From Intrasporangiaceae bacterium (GTDB taxonomy: Bacteria > Actinomycetota > Actinomycetes > Actinomycetales > Dermatophilaceae), in assembly GCA_012838445.1 (NCBI GenBank), contig DUPF01000023.1, positions 1 to 40,075 of the forward strand: a stretch of 40,075 nt of DNA, read 5' to 3'. Below are positions 17,093-25,587 of the stretch, piece after piece (position 1 is the stretch's first letter; every line of letters begins with the position of its first letter). The notes beneath the pieces were generated by a model. It saw only the letters and a list, made by a program, of their open reading frames with translations, had not been told where the DNA came from and searched no databases. The translations under genes were made by a program, and so were the position numbers.

Positions 17093-18106
17093 GTGACGCG
17101 ACTCATCCTGCTCACGACCAGTCCGCGCGTGGCGCCCGGACTGCTCAGCCGTGACGCCTGGTCGACGCTGCAGTCCGCGGCGGCAGTATGCTGCGCGGAC
17201 CTCGACGACCCCCTCGCCGCCGCGCTCAGCGAGGCCGGTGTCGCGGTCACGGTCTGCTCAGCTGCCGGAACCGACTCGACCCCGTCGATGGCGGACCTGG
17301 CCCGGCTGCTCGTCGACCGGGCCCTCGAGGAGGATCTCGTCTGGCTCGTCTCCGCCGACGGCGACCCGGGACTCTCCGACGCCATCGCCACCGAGGTCTC
17401 CAGCCGCGAGCGGGCACCGGATGTCGAAGTGCTCCTCGGCTCCTGGGACGTCCCCGGCGCACGGCTCCTCGACGTCGTCGCCGCGATGGACCGGCTGCGC
17501 TCCCCGGGCGGCTGCCCCTGGGACGCGGAGCAGACCCATGAGTCGCTCGCGCCCTACCTCGTCGAGGAGACCTACGAGACGCTCGACGCCGTCGCCTCCG
17601 GTGACCGGTCCCACCTGGCCGAGGAACTCGGCGACGTCCTGCTCCAGGTCGTCTTCCATGCCCGGGTCGCCGAGGAGGCGCCCGAGCCGGGGGACCGCTT
17701 CGATATCGACGACGTCGCCGGACACCTCGTCGACAAACTCGTGCGCCGCCACCCGCACGTCTTCGCCGACGGGGACGCGACCTCACCGGAGCAGGTCGAG
17801 CAGGCCTGGGAGCGGATCAAGGCCGCCGAACGCTCCTCCCGCGGCGGAGCGGACGACAGCCGGGACCTGCTGCGGGGCATCCCGAGCTCCCTGCCGGTGC
17901 AGCTGACCGCGGACAAGGTCATGGCCCGGGCCCGCCGCCGCGGGTTGCAGCTCGACCAGAGCGCGGCGGACGACCTCACCCGTGCCCTCGCCGATCTGTC
18001 CGCAGCGCAGGAGCATGCGCTGGCCGCCGTGCGCCGACTCGCCCTGTCCGCCCATCCCGACCCTGACCACCGACACCAGCACGAGTCCGGACCCGACGAT
18101 GGCTGA
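17093..18106 (+). CDS. mazG: MazG-type nucleoside triphosphate pyrophosphohydrolase with N-terminal extension
   Basis: A 337-residue protein. The MazG core begins near 125 (LLDVVAAMDRLRSPGGCPWD) and carries the metal ligands EETYE (about 158) and EELGDVLLQVVFHARVAEE. It hydrolyses non-canonical or excess NTPs to NMPs. The first ~120 residues (LILLTTSPRV, LVWLVSADGDPG) look like a worn tetrapyrrole-methylase-like domain as in YabN-type fusions; the SAM loop is not evident. GTG start at 17093; the frame is open further upstream but that overlaps the lipoprotein gene. It overlaps psuK by 8 bp. Confidence 0.9.
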   Translation: MTRLILLTTSPRVAPGLLSRDAWSTLQSAAAVCCADLDDPLAAALSEAGVAVTVCSAAGTDSTPSMADLARLLVDRALEEDLVWLVSADGDPGLSDAIATEVSSRERAPDVEVLLGSWDVPGARLLDVVAAMDRLRSPGGCPWDAEQTHESLAPYLVEETYETLDAVASGDRSHLAEELGDVLLQVVFHARVAEEAPEPGDRFDIDDVAGHLVDKLVRRHPHVFADGDATSPEQVEQAWERIKAAERSSRGGADDSRDLLRGIPSSLPVQLTADKVMARARRRGLQLDQSAADDLTRALADLSAAQEHALAAVRRLALSAHPDPDHRHQHESGPDDG

Positions 18107-19004
18107 GGTCCTCGTCATCGGTGGCAGCGCCATCGACCTCAAGGCGACCAGCGGCGCGGCCCTCATCGCCGAGACGAGCAACCCGGGCACCGTCTCGGCC
18201 ACGCCCGGGGGAGTGGGCCGCAACATCGCCGAGAACCTCGCCCGCCTCGGCACCGGGGTTCGGCTCGTCACCCGGATCGGCGCCGACGCCTTCGGCCGCT
18301 TCGTCCTCGCCGAGACAGCCCGCGCCGGGGTCGAGGTCACCCACGTGCAGGCCGACGCCGAACGGACCGCGACCTATGTGGCGACCCTGGACCAGGACGG
18401 ATCCCTCTTCGTCGCCGTCTCCGACTTCGCCGCGATCGACACGATGACTCCGGACCACCTCCCGGCGGGCGCCTTCGAGGGAGTCGCTCACGTCGTCCTC
18501 GACGCGAACCTGCCGATCCCGGTCCTCACCGCCGCGATCAGTGCCGGCCACGAGGTCGGGGCGATGGTCACCCTCGAGCCGGTGAGCGTCGCCAAGGCGG
18601 CCCGGCTGGCGGCCCTCGATTCCGCCGAGCCGGTCCACCTCATCACCCCCAACGAGGATGAGTATGCGGCCCTCGCCGCGTGCCTGGACCCGCACCGGAT
18701 CGCGACCTGGGTCTGCCTGCGGCGCGGCGCCGCGGGCAGCCGGGTGATCTACGGCCCGGACACGGACCCGGTCGACATCCCCGCTGTCCGGGTGCCTCCG
18801 GATCAGGTCCGTGACGTCACCGGAGCCGGGGACGCCGCCACCGCAGGGCTGATCCACGCCCTCGTCCGCGGGGAGTCGTTGGAGGAGGCGGTGGCGTTCG
18901 GACATCAGGTGGCCGCGCATACCGTCCGCTCCGACCTGACTGTCGCCGCCGACCTCGCCGACCTGACCCGCATCGCCGACCCGACCACCGAAGAGGACGT
19001 ATGA
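18099..19004 (+). CDS. psuK: PfkB-family carbohydrate kinase, probable pseudouridine kinase
   Basis: A 301-residue ribokinase-fold enzyme. N-terminal GGSAIDLKATS and PGGVGRNIAENLARLG form the sugar pocket; the C-terminal VTGAGDAATAGLIHALV gives the anion hole and catalytic Asp (GAGD). Alone this is only a PfkB kinase. The 4-bp overlap with psuG identifies it as the kinase that makes pseudouridine 5'-phosphate. The ATG at 18099 lies inside the end of mazG (8-bp overlap), so mazG-psuK-psuG are translated as a chain. No transporter gene is nearby, suggesting salvage of internal RNA-derived pseudouridine. Confidence 0.85.
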   Translation: MAEVLVIGGSAIDLKATSGAALIAETSNPGTVSATPGGVGRNIAENLARLGTGVRLVTRIGADAFGRFVLAETARAGVEVTHVQADAERTATYVATLDQDGSLFVAVSDFAAIDTMTPDHLPAGAFEGVAHVVLDANLPIPVLTAAISAGHEVGAMVTLEPVSVAKAARLAALDSAEPVHLITPNEDEYAALAACLDPHRIATWVCLRRGAAGSRVIYGPDTDPVDIPAVRVPPDQVRDVTGAGDAATAGLIHALVRGESLEEAVAFGHQVAAHTVRSDLTVAADLADLTRIADPTTEEDV

Positions 19005-19939
19005 CGACACCGCACCCGATGCTCCGCCTCTCCGACGAGGTCGCAACTGCGTTCGCCGAGGGGCGCCCGGTCGTGGCCCTCGAGTCGACGATCATCAGTC
19101 ACGGCATGCCCTACCCGGACAACGTCGAGATGGCCCGCGAGGTCGAGCAGATCATCCGCGACGGCGGCGCCACCCCGGCGACCATCGCCGTCCTCGACGG
19201 GGTCCCGAGCATCGGGTTGTCCGATGAGCAGCTCGAGGTCCTCGGCTCCCACCCGGACGTCATCAAGGTCAGTGTGCGCGACCTGCCGTCGGTCATTGCC
19301 GAGGGGGCGCACGGCGCGACGACCGTCGCGAGCACGATGCGGCTGGCCGCGCTCGCCGGGATCCGGGTCTTCGTCACCGGCGGCCTCGGTGGGGTGCACC
19401 AGGGGGCGGAGTCGAGCATGGACATCAGTGCCGACCTGCACGAACTGGGGCAGACCGACGTCGCCGTCGTCTGCGCCGGGGTGAAGTCCATCCTCGACAT
19501 CGGCCGCACACTCGAGGTGCTGGAGACCCTCGGGGTGCCGGTCATCGGCGTCGGCTCGCGTGAGTTCCCCGCGTTCTACTCCCGCTCCAGCGGCTTCGAG
19601 GCGCCGATGGAGGTCCCCGGGATCGACGACGGCGGAGCGGAGCGCCTCGCCGCGACGATGCGGGCCAAGTGGGATCTGGGCCTGGCCGGTGGCATCGTCA
19701 TCGCCAACCCGGTCCCGGCGGAGGAGGAGATCCCGCAGGAGGAGATGCAGACCTTCATCGACCGGGCGCTCGCTGACTGCGCCGACCTGGGGATCACCGG
19801 CAAGGACATCACCCCCTATCTACTGGGCCGGATCGTCGAGATCACCGACGGACGGTCCCTCGCGACCAACATCGCTCTCGTGCGGCACAACGCCCGGCTC
19901 GGCGCGGCGGTGGCGCGTGCGTATGTGTCGGGCCGCTAG
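19001..19939 (+). CDS. psuG: Pseudouridine-5'-phosphate glycosidase
   Basis: A 312-residue PsuG (IndA family) that splits the C-C glycosidic bond of pseudouridine 5'-phosphate to uracil and ribose 5-phosphate. Family text is strong: VVALESTIISHGMPYPDN (catalytic Glu in ALEST), FVTGGLGGVHQGAESSMDIS, and VCAGVKSILDIGRTLE holding the Schiff-base Lys (about residue 165). ATG at 19001 overlaps the psuK stop by 4 bp. Its last 114 bp plus 10 bp beyond are duplicated 979 bp downstream at about 90% identity, on the other side of a lipoprotein gene. Confidence 0.95.
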   Translation: MTTPHPMLRLSDEVATAFAEGRPVVALESTIISHGMPYPDNVEMAREVEQIIRDGGATPATIAVLDGVPSIGLSDEQLEVLGSHPDVIKVSVRDLPSVIAEGAHGATTVASTMRLAALAGIRVFVTGGLGGVHQGAESSMDISADLHELGQTDVAVVCAGVKSILDIGRTLEVLETLGVPVIGVGSREFPAFYSRSSGFEAPMEVPGIDDGGAERLAATMRAKWDLGLAGGIVIANPVPAEEEIPQEEMQTFIDRALADCADLGITGKDITPYLLGRIVEITDGRSLATNIALVRHNARLGAAVARAYVSGR

Positions 19940-19949
19940 CCTGCAGACC
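19826..19949 (+). repeat. psuG-tail repeat, upstream (native) copy
   Basis: This 124-bp segment covers the final 37 psuG codons, the stop and 10 bp more. It matches 20805-20928 with no gaps and 12 mismatches by my count. The stop codon lies in TAGCCT, a -10-like hexamer that can now serve the lipoprotein gene. Confidence 0.9.
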
Positions 19950-20010
19950 CAGCGGGTGCCGTAGCAGAGCCGGCGAGTTGCCCGCCAAGGGTTCGTGAAG
20001 GAGGGGTGTC

Positions 20011-20805
20011 ATGAGGTCTCGATCGAGGTTCGGTGGGCAGGCGCTGCTCCTGGCCGTGGTGCTGAGTGGCTGTTCGACAGTCGGGGATCCTGCCCCAACG
20101 GTCGAACAGCCGGATTCCCCCTCCAGATCTGCAGCGAAACCCCAAGCCGGTGCCTGCCTCGGGGATGTGGACTACCCCGAGTTGCCGGTCTGGGATCTCA
20201 ACCAGGAGTTGCCGATCACTGGCGACGTGACTCCGGAGTACATCCAGTCGGAGATCGCCGTACGGCGCGGCACAGGACCTTGTCCCGTAACGCATCTTCC
20301 CGTGGATCGCAGCTGCGAACCGTGGGAGGGGACGTCCGAGATGACGGTCGATGCCATGTTGGGATCCACCCCGGATGAAGTCACGATGGTCGAATTCAGT
20401 CGGGGCGCCACGATGGCCATCACCGAGACAGTGAATGGTTCCTTGGCGGATGGCGGTTCGTTCCAATACCGCATGTCGGCGTGGCGATTCGCGGATTCAG
20501 CCGACCCGCAGAACTCTCAGATCCTCGACCTGGTCGCCGGTTGCCGCGAGGCCGAGGTCGGTCCGGATCGAGTCACGGTGACCACAGGGGCCGAACCGCA
20601 TCGGATCGCCTACCGTGAGGACCGAACGGTGTATCTGATCGAGAGCATTCGGCATGTGCGCCCTGACGGCACTGTGAGCAGGATCGACGAGACCGCGTCG
20701 GGTCTGCTGCCCTCGAGCGCGATGGAATACATAGAGCGATGGTGGACCGCCCACGCCGGCGCCTACTTCGACGAAGCCGCCCGAGGGGCAGGCACCGACG
20801 CGTAG
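20011..20805 (+). CDS. Hypothetical lipoprotein, probably acquired
   Basis: A 264-residue lipoprotein: MRSRSRF n-region, hydrophobic stretch and lipobox VVLSGC (Cys21), then a Pro/Ser-rich linker and a soluble domain of about 210 residues. Four Cys in the mature domain (near GACLGD, GPCPV, DRSCEP and AGCRE) could form disulfides outside the cell. I recognise no family. GAAGGAGGGG precedes the ATG. Codon use is less GC-biased in third positions than in psuG and eno on either side (codons such as TTG, GTT, GGT, GAT are frequent). With the duplicated psuG tail abutting its stop, this indicates insertion into an ancestral psuG-eno junction. Confidence 0.8.
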   Translation: MRSRSRFGGQALLLAVVLSGCSTVGDPAPTVEQPDSPSRSAAKPQAGACLGDVDYPELPVWDLNQELPITGDVTPEYIQSEIAVRRGTGPCPVTHLPVDRSCEPWEGTSEMTVDAMLGSTPDEVTMVEFSRGATMAITETVNGSLADGGSFQYRMSAWRFADSADPQNSQILDLVAGCREAEVGPDRVTVTTGAEPHRIAYREDRTVYLIESIRHVRPDGTVSRIDETASGLLPSSAMEYIERWWTAHAGAYFDEAARGAGTDA

Positions 20806-20928
20806 GCCGGATCGTCGAGATCACCGACCGACGATCCCTCGCGACCAACACCGCTCTCGTGCGGCACAACGCCCGGCTCGGCGCGGCACTCGCGCGTGCG
20901 TGTGCGATGGGCCGCTAGTCTGAAGACC
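20805..20928 (+). pseudogene. Duplicated psuG 3' fragment downstream of the lipoprotein gene
   Basis: A 124-bp, ungapped, about 90% identical copy of the psuG end. It begins at the last base of the lipoprotein stop codon and still reads as 37 codons (GRIVEITDRRSLATNTALV...) to a TAG at 20916-20918, but has no start or upstream domain. Differences include TAGCCT to TAGTCT at the stop. It is either a duplication relic or DNA brought in from a related strain with the lipoprotein gene. Confidence 0.9.
20916..20921 (+). promoter_or_regulatory. Probable eno -10 box inside the psuG-tail copy
   Basis: TAGTCT fits the TAnnnT pattern used across this window and lies 48 bp before the eno start, with TAGGAGT as Shine-Dalgarno between. 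No clear -35. The hexamer includes the duplicated psuG stop codon. Confidence 0.4.
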
Positions 20929-20959
20929 TGAACCCACACCCGACCCAACTCACCCCTAG

Positions 20960-22255
<1,296 letters not shown>

Positions 22256-22286
22256 GGCGAGTCAGCAGGACTGTGAAGGGAATTCG

Positions 22287-22841
22287 ATGATGGCGGGCCG
22301 AGGACCGGGCGGAGCCGGGGGTAAGGGTGGATCCCGTCCCGGTGCCCGCCCGTCCTCGGCCCGTGCCGCATCGCGCCGTCCCGGCGCAGGCCCGTCCGGG
22401 CGCAGGTCGAGCGGCACGGCACCTCGGGTGTCGGCCTCGGCCCGCGAGCGTGCCGAGGGGCGCGGCCTGTGGCGGTGGGGAGTCATCGCCACCGCCGCGC
22501 TGGTCTTCGTCGTGCTCCTCGCTCCGACCGTGCGGTCCTACTTCGCCCAACGCAGCGAGATCGCGGCCCTGGAGCGGGAAGTCGCCCAGGGACAGGAGCG
22601 GGTTGCTCAACTCGAGGCGGAGCAGGAGCGCTGGAAGGACCCGGCCTATGTCGAGCAGCAGGCCCGGGAACGGTTGAAGTTCGTCCGTCCCGGCGAGGTG
22701 TCCTACACCGTCATCGGCGCCGACGAGATCATCGGCCAACAGGTCGCCAGCGGCCAGATCCCGCAGACCCAGCCGTGGTACGACCGGCTGTGGGCGAGTA
22801 TCGGGCAGGCGGACCGGACCGAGGCCGAACCGGCGCCATGA
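22287..22841 (+). CDS. Septum formation initiator, DivIC/FtsB family
   Basis: A 184-residue bitopic membrane protein. A Gly/Ser/Arg/Pro-rich cytosolic N-tail (1-60), one transmembrane helix (about 64-80), a coiled coil rich in Glu and heptads (about 88-116), then the conserved WKDPAYVEQQARERLKFV segment that diagnoses DivIC/FtsB. These proteins hold FtsL/FtsQ in the divisome. Two adjacent in-frame ATGs (22287 and 22290) follow GAAGGGAA. The long disordered N-tail is typical of actinobacteria. It overlaps the next gene by 4 bp (ATGA). Confidence 0.92.
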   Translation: MMAGRGPGGAGGKGGSRPGARPSSARAASRRPGAGPSGRRSSGTAPRVSASARERAEGRGLWRWGVIATAALVFVVLLAPTVRSYFAQRSEIAALEREVAQGQERVAQLEAEQERWKDPAYVEQQARERLKFVRPGEVSYTVIGADEIIGQQVASGQIPQTQPWYDRLWASIGQADRTEAEPAP

Positions 22842-23401
22842 GCCGGGCCGAGGAAGCCGGCGGTCCCTGTGGGGAGGCACCGACCGCCGCAGATCTCGCT
22901 GCTGTCGCAGCCCAGTTGGGTCGCGAACCGCGCGGTGTGGTCGAGGTGGCCCACCGTTGCCCGTGCGGTGATCCGGATGTCGTGCGCACGCACCCGCGAC
23001 TGCCCGACGGGACCCCCTTCCCGACGTCGTTCTATGCCACCTGTCCCCGCCTGACCGGGGCGATCAGCACCCTCGAGTCCCGTGGGGTGATGAAGGCGAT
23101 GCAGGCCCGGCTGGCGGAGGATCCGGAGTTGGCCAAGCAGTATGCGGCCGCGCACCAGGACTATCTGGACCGCCGTGCCGAGCTGGCCGAGGTGCCCGAG
23201 ATCGCCGGGGTCTCGGCCGGGGGGATGCCGACCCGGGTCAAGTGCCTGCATGTCCTCGTCGGGCACTCCCTGGCGTCCGGTCCCCGGGTGAACCCGTTCG
23301 GGGACGAGGCGCTGGAGATGCTGCCCCGCTGGTGGGAGTCCCCGTGCCGGGACCGGCACCTGCCCACCGCGCCGCGTGAGCCCGCACGGGAGGACGACTG
23401 A
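22838..23401 (+). CDS. DUF501 domain protein
   Basis: A 187-residue cytosolic protein of the DUF501 family, found almost only between divIC and ppx in actinobacteria. Typical text: LGREPRGVVEVAHRCPCGDP, FPTSFYATCPRLTGAISTLESRG, and TRVKCLHVLVGHSLASGP with conserved Cys and His that could bind a metal. Function unknown. Coupled on both sides: ATGA overlap with divIC and TGATG overlap with ppx. Confidence 0.92.
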   Translation: MSRAEEAGGPCGEAPTAADLAAVAAQLGREPRGVVEVAHRCPCGDPDVVRTHPRLPDGTPFPTSFYATCPRLTGAISTLESRGVMKAMQARLAEDPELAKQYAAAHQDYLDRRAELAEVPEIAGVSAGGMPTRVKCLHVLVGHSLASGPRVNPFGDEALEMLPRWWESPCRDRHLPTAPREPAREDD

Positions 23402-24384
23402 TGCCACGGGTAGGTGCGATCGACTGCGGGACGAACTCGATCAGGTTGCTCATCGCCGATGTCGAGGTGCGTGACGGCGCAGCACCGGTGCTGACCGATG
23501 TCGTGCGTGAGATGGACGTCGTGCGCCTCGGCTACGGCGTCGACCGCACCGGCCGCATCGACCCGGCCGCGATGGAGCGGACCCTGGCTGCCGCGGATCG
23601 CTATGCCAAGGCCTGCCGTGAGCACGACGTCAGCGGTGTGCGGTTCGTCGCCACGTCGGCGTCGCGGGATGCGTCCAACGCCGCCGAGTTCATCGACGGG
23701 GTGCGCGCCGCCTTCGCGGACTTCGGCATCGCCCCCGAGGTGATCAGCGGCGCCGAGGAGGCAGAGCTCTCCTTCACCGGCGCGACCGGGGACGTCGTGG
23801 CCGCCGGACACCCCGGGCCCTATCTGGTCTGCGACATCGGCGGCGGATCCACCGAGGTCGTCCGAGGGGAGGCGGCCCCGACGGGATCAGTTGTGCTGCA
23901 GGCATATTCGGCAGATGTCGGTTGCGTCCGGATGACCGAACGGCACCTGGCGTCCGACCCGCCGACGACTGCCGAGATCGAGGCGGCCACGGCGGACATC
24001 GAGGCTGCCATCGATGCCATCGCCGAACGGGTCGAACTGTCCGGCGCGGGCACTCTCGTCGGCCTGGCCGGATCCATCACCACGGTGACGGCCCATGCTC
24101 TGCGGCTCACCGCATACGACCCGGCCCAGATCCATCTGGCGCAGATCCCGCCGGAGCGGATCGCCGAGTCGGCCGCCGAACTCCTCGCGCTGCCGCGCGA
24201 GGAACGTGCCGCACTCGGGTTCATGCACCCGGGGCGGGTCGACGTCATCGGTGCCGGGGCACTGGTCTGGGATCGGGTCGTAGCCCGGGTTGTGGCCGCC
24301 TCACCGCAGGTCTCGGTCGTGACCTCGGAGCACGACATCCTCGACGGGATCGCCCTCGGGGTTGCTCGGGCGCTGACCGGGTGA
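23401..24384 (+). CDS. ppx: Exopolyphosphatase / Ppx-GppA family phosphatase
   Basis: A 327-residue actin-like ATPase-fold phosphatase, the short actinobacterial form that contains only the Ppx-GppA core. N-terminal phosphate loop VGAIDCGTNSIRLLI; second glycine loop LVCDIGGGSTEVV (about 140-152); LAGSITTVTA further on. It hydrolyses polyphosphate or (p)ppGpp-type substrates; which one cannot be told here. ATG at 23401 overlaps the DUF501 stop. It ends 22 bp before a convergent tetR gene. Confidence 0.93.
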   Translation: MPRVGAIDCGTNSIRLLIADVEVRDGAAPVLTDVVREMDVVRLGYGVDRTGRIDPAAMERTLAAADRYAKACREHDVSGVRFVATSASRDASNAAEFIDGVRAAFADFGIAPEVISGAEEAELSFTGATGDVVAAGHPGPYLVCDIGGGSTEVVRGEAAPTGSVVLQAYSADVGCVRMTERHLASDPPTTAEIEAATADIEAAIDAIAERVELSGAGTLVGLAGSITTVTAHALRLTAYDPAQIHLAQIPPERIAESAAELLALPREERAALGFMHPGRVDVIGAGALVWDRVVARVVAASPQVSVVTSEHDILDGIALGVARALTG

Positions 24385-24406
24385 GCCGGGCCCGGGCCTG
24401 CCCTGG

Positions 24407-25078
24407 TCAGTCGGCGGCGCTGCCGCGGATGCCGTTCCAGATCAGCCCGGTGACGTCCTCGGTCGCCCGGTCGGTCGAGATGTCGGGACGGTCCAGTCGC
24501 CAGATCGAGTACCGCTCGGTGATGCCGACGATCGCGTTGCCGAGGATCTCGAGTCGTTCGTCATCGAGGTCGGCGAACTGGCGGGTCCGGCGCAGGGCTC
24601 CCGCGAGGACCCTCGACTGGTCCACGCGGATCCGTTCGACCTGCCCGAGGGCGAGATAGCGTTCCTGACGCATCAGCGCGAACGCGGCGCGGTGGCTGTC
24701 GATGAACTCGAACCACGCCTTGGTCACCACGGTGACGAGTTCTTCGGCGTCGCCGGGGTCGCTGACCTCGCGGGCCGCTGCGACGGTGGCCCACTCGAGT
24801 TCGGCGTGGGCCCGGGTGATGACCCGCAGGAGCAACTCGTCCTTGGAGCTGAAGTGGTCGTAGATGACCGGCTTGGTGATCCCGGCGCGCTCGGCGATCT
24901 CCTCGATCGTCGTGTCCTGGTAGCCCCGCTCGACGAGGACCGCTTCGGCAACCTGGAGGAGTTGGGCCTCACGCTCGGGGCGGGTCATGCGCTTTGGGCG
25001 CGGAGTCCCCTTCTTGGGCCCCCTGCGGCGAGTCTTGTCGGCGGTCACGGCTGGACTTTCGGTCTGGGAACGGGTCAC
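24407..25078 (-). CDS. TetR/AcrR family transcriptional regulator
   Basis: A 223-residue TetR protein with a basic lead (TRRRGPKKGTPRPKRMTRPER) before the HTH (TTIEEIAERAGITKPVIYDHF, about 60-80) and a helical ligand domain ending in TGLIWNGIRG. Start uncertain: GTG at 25078 (MTRSQTESP) is my choice; GTG at 25048 is an alternative, and the frame is open to an ATG at 25186. TAGAGT on the minus strand at 25113-25118 is a possible -10. The domain resembles the TetR near 4.5 kb (both have KPVIY and a related C-terminus), so they may belong to one subfamily. Targets unknown. Confidence 0.85.
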   Translation of the reverse strand: MTRSQTESPAVTADKTRRRGPKKGTPRPKRMTRPEREAQLLQVAEAVLVERGYQDTTIEEIAERAGITKPVIYDHFSSKDELLLRVITRAHAELEWATVAAAREVSDPGDAEELVTVVTKAWFEFIDSHRAAFALMRQERYLALGQVERIRVDQSRVLAGALRRTRQFADLDDERLEILGNAIVGITERYSIWRLDRPDISTDRATEDVTGLIWNGIRGSAAD

Positions 25079-25168
25079 GTGGATCGTGGTGGCAGCCGAT
25101 AATCCGTCATCCACTCTACGGGAGGCCGGGAATCGGCGAGTTGTGGCACGACACGCTGGTGCACCCGG

Positions 25169-25196
25169 TTGCGCACTATTGTGCAATCCGTAATAC
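25169..25196 (+). promoter_or_regulatory. padR promoter with internal dyad
   Basis: TTGCGC (25169-25174), a 16-bp spacer and TAATAC (25191-25196) form one of the better sigma-A-type promoters here. The spacer holds GCAC-TATT-GTGC (25173-25184), a dyad suited to autorepression. The padR start is 58 bp further, with GAGAGGA as Shine-Dalgarno. Confidence 0.55.
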
Positions 25197-25254
25197 TGTG
25201 TGCTGAAAACTACTCCACGAGCGGGAAGACCCGATGTGGGAGAGAGGACACGCG

Positions 25255-25587
25255 ATGGACACCACCCAACTCGTCAAGGGCGTTCTCGACCTGGCCGTGC
25301 TCGCCGTCGTCGCGAATGAGGACGGCTACGGCTACGACATCGTGCGTCGGCTGCGTTCGGCCGGACTCGAGGATGTCGGCGACGCCTCGGTCTACGGGAC
25401 GCTGCGGCGGTTGTATGCGGCGGGAGCCCTGAGTTCGTATGTCGTCCCTTCCGATGAGGGGCCGCACCGCAAGTACTACGGGATCAACAGTGAGGGCCGG
25501 GCGACCCTGGAGTTGCAGGGGAAGACCTGGCGGACCTTCGCAGGGGTCATGGAGTCCCTGCTCGAGACGGCAGGAGAGGTGGCGTGA
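25255..25587 (+). CDS. PadR-family transcriptional regulator
   Basis: A 110-residue small winged-helix regulator: QLVKGVLDLAVLAVV, then YGYDIVRRL, VYGTLRRLYAAGALSSYV and KYYGINSEGRATLE, all PadR hallmarks. It lacks the long C-terminal helix of classical PadR (subfamily 2 size). ATG at 25255 follows GAGAGGA; an ATG at 25234 is in frame but badly placed. It overlaps the downstream membrane-protein gene by 4 bp. PadR/HAAS pairs usually autoregulate and respond to envelope or drug signals. Confidence 0.92.
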   Translation: MDTTQLVKGVLDLAVLAVVANEDGYGYDIVRRLRSAGLEDVGDASVYGTLRRLYAAGALSSYVVPSDEGPHRKYYGINSEGRATLELQGKTWRTFAGVMESLLETAGEVA

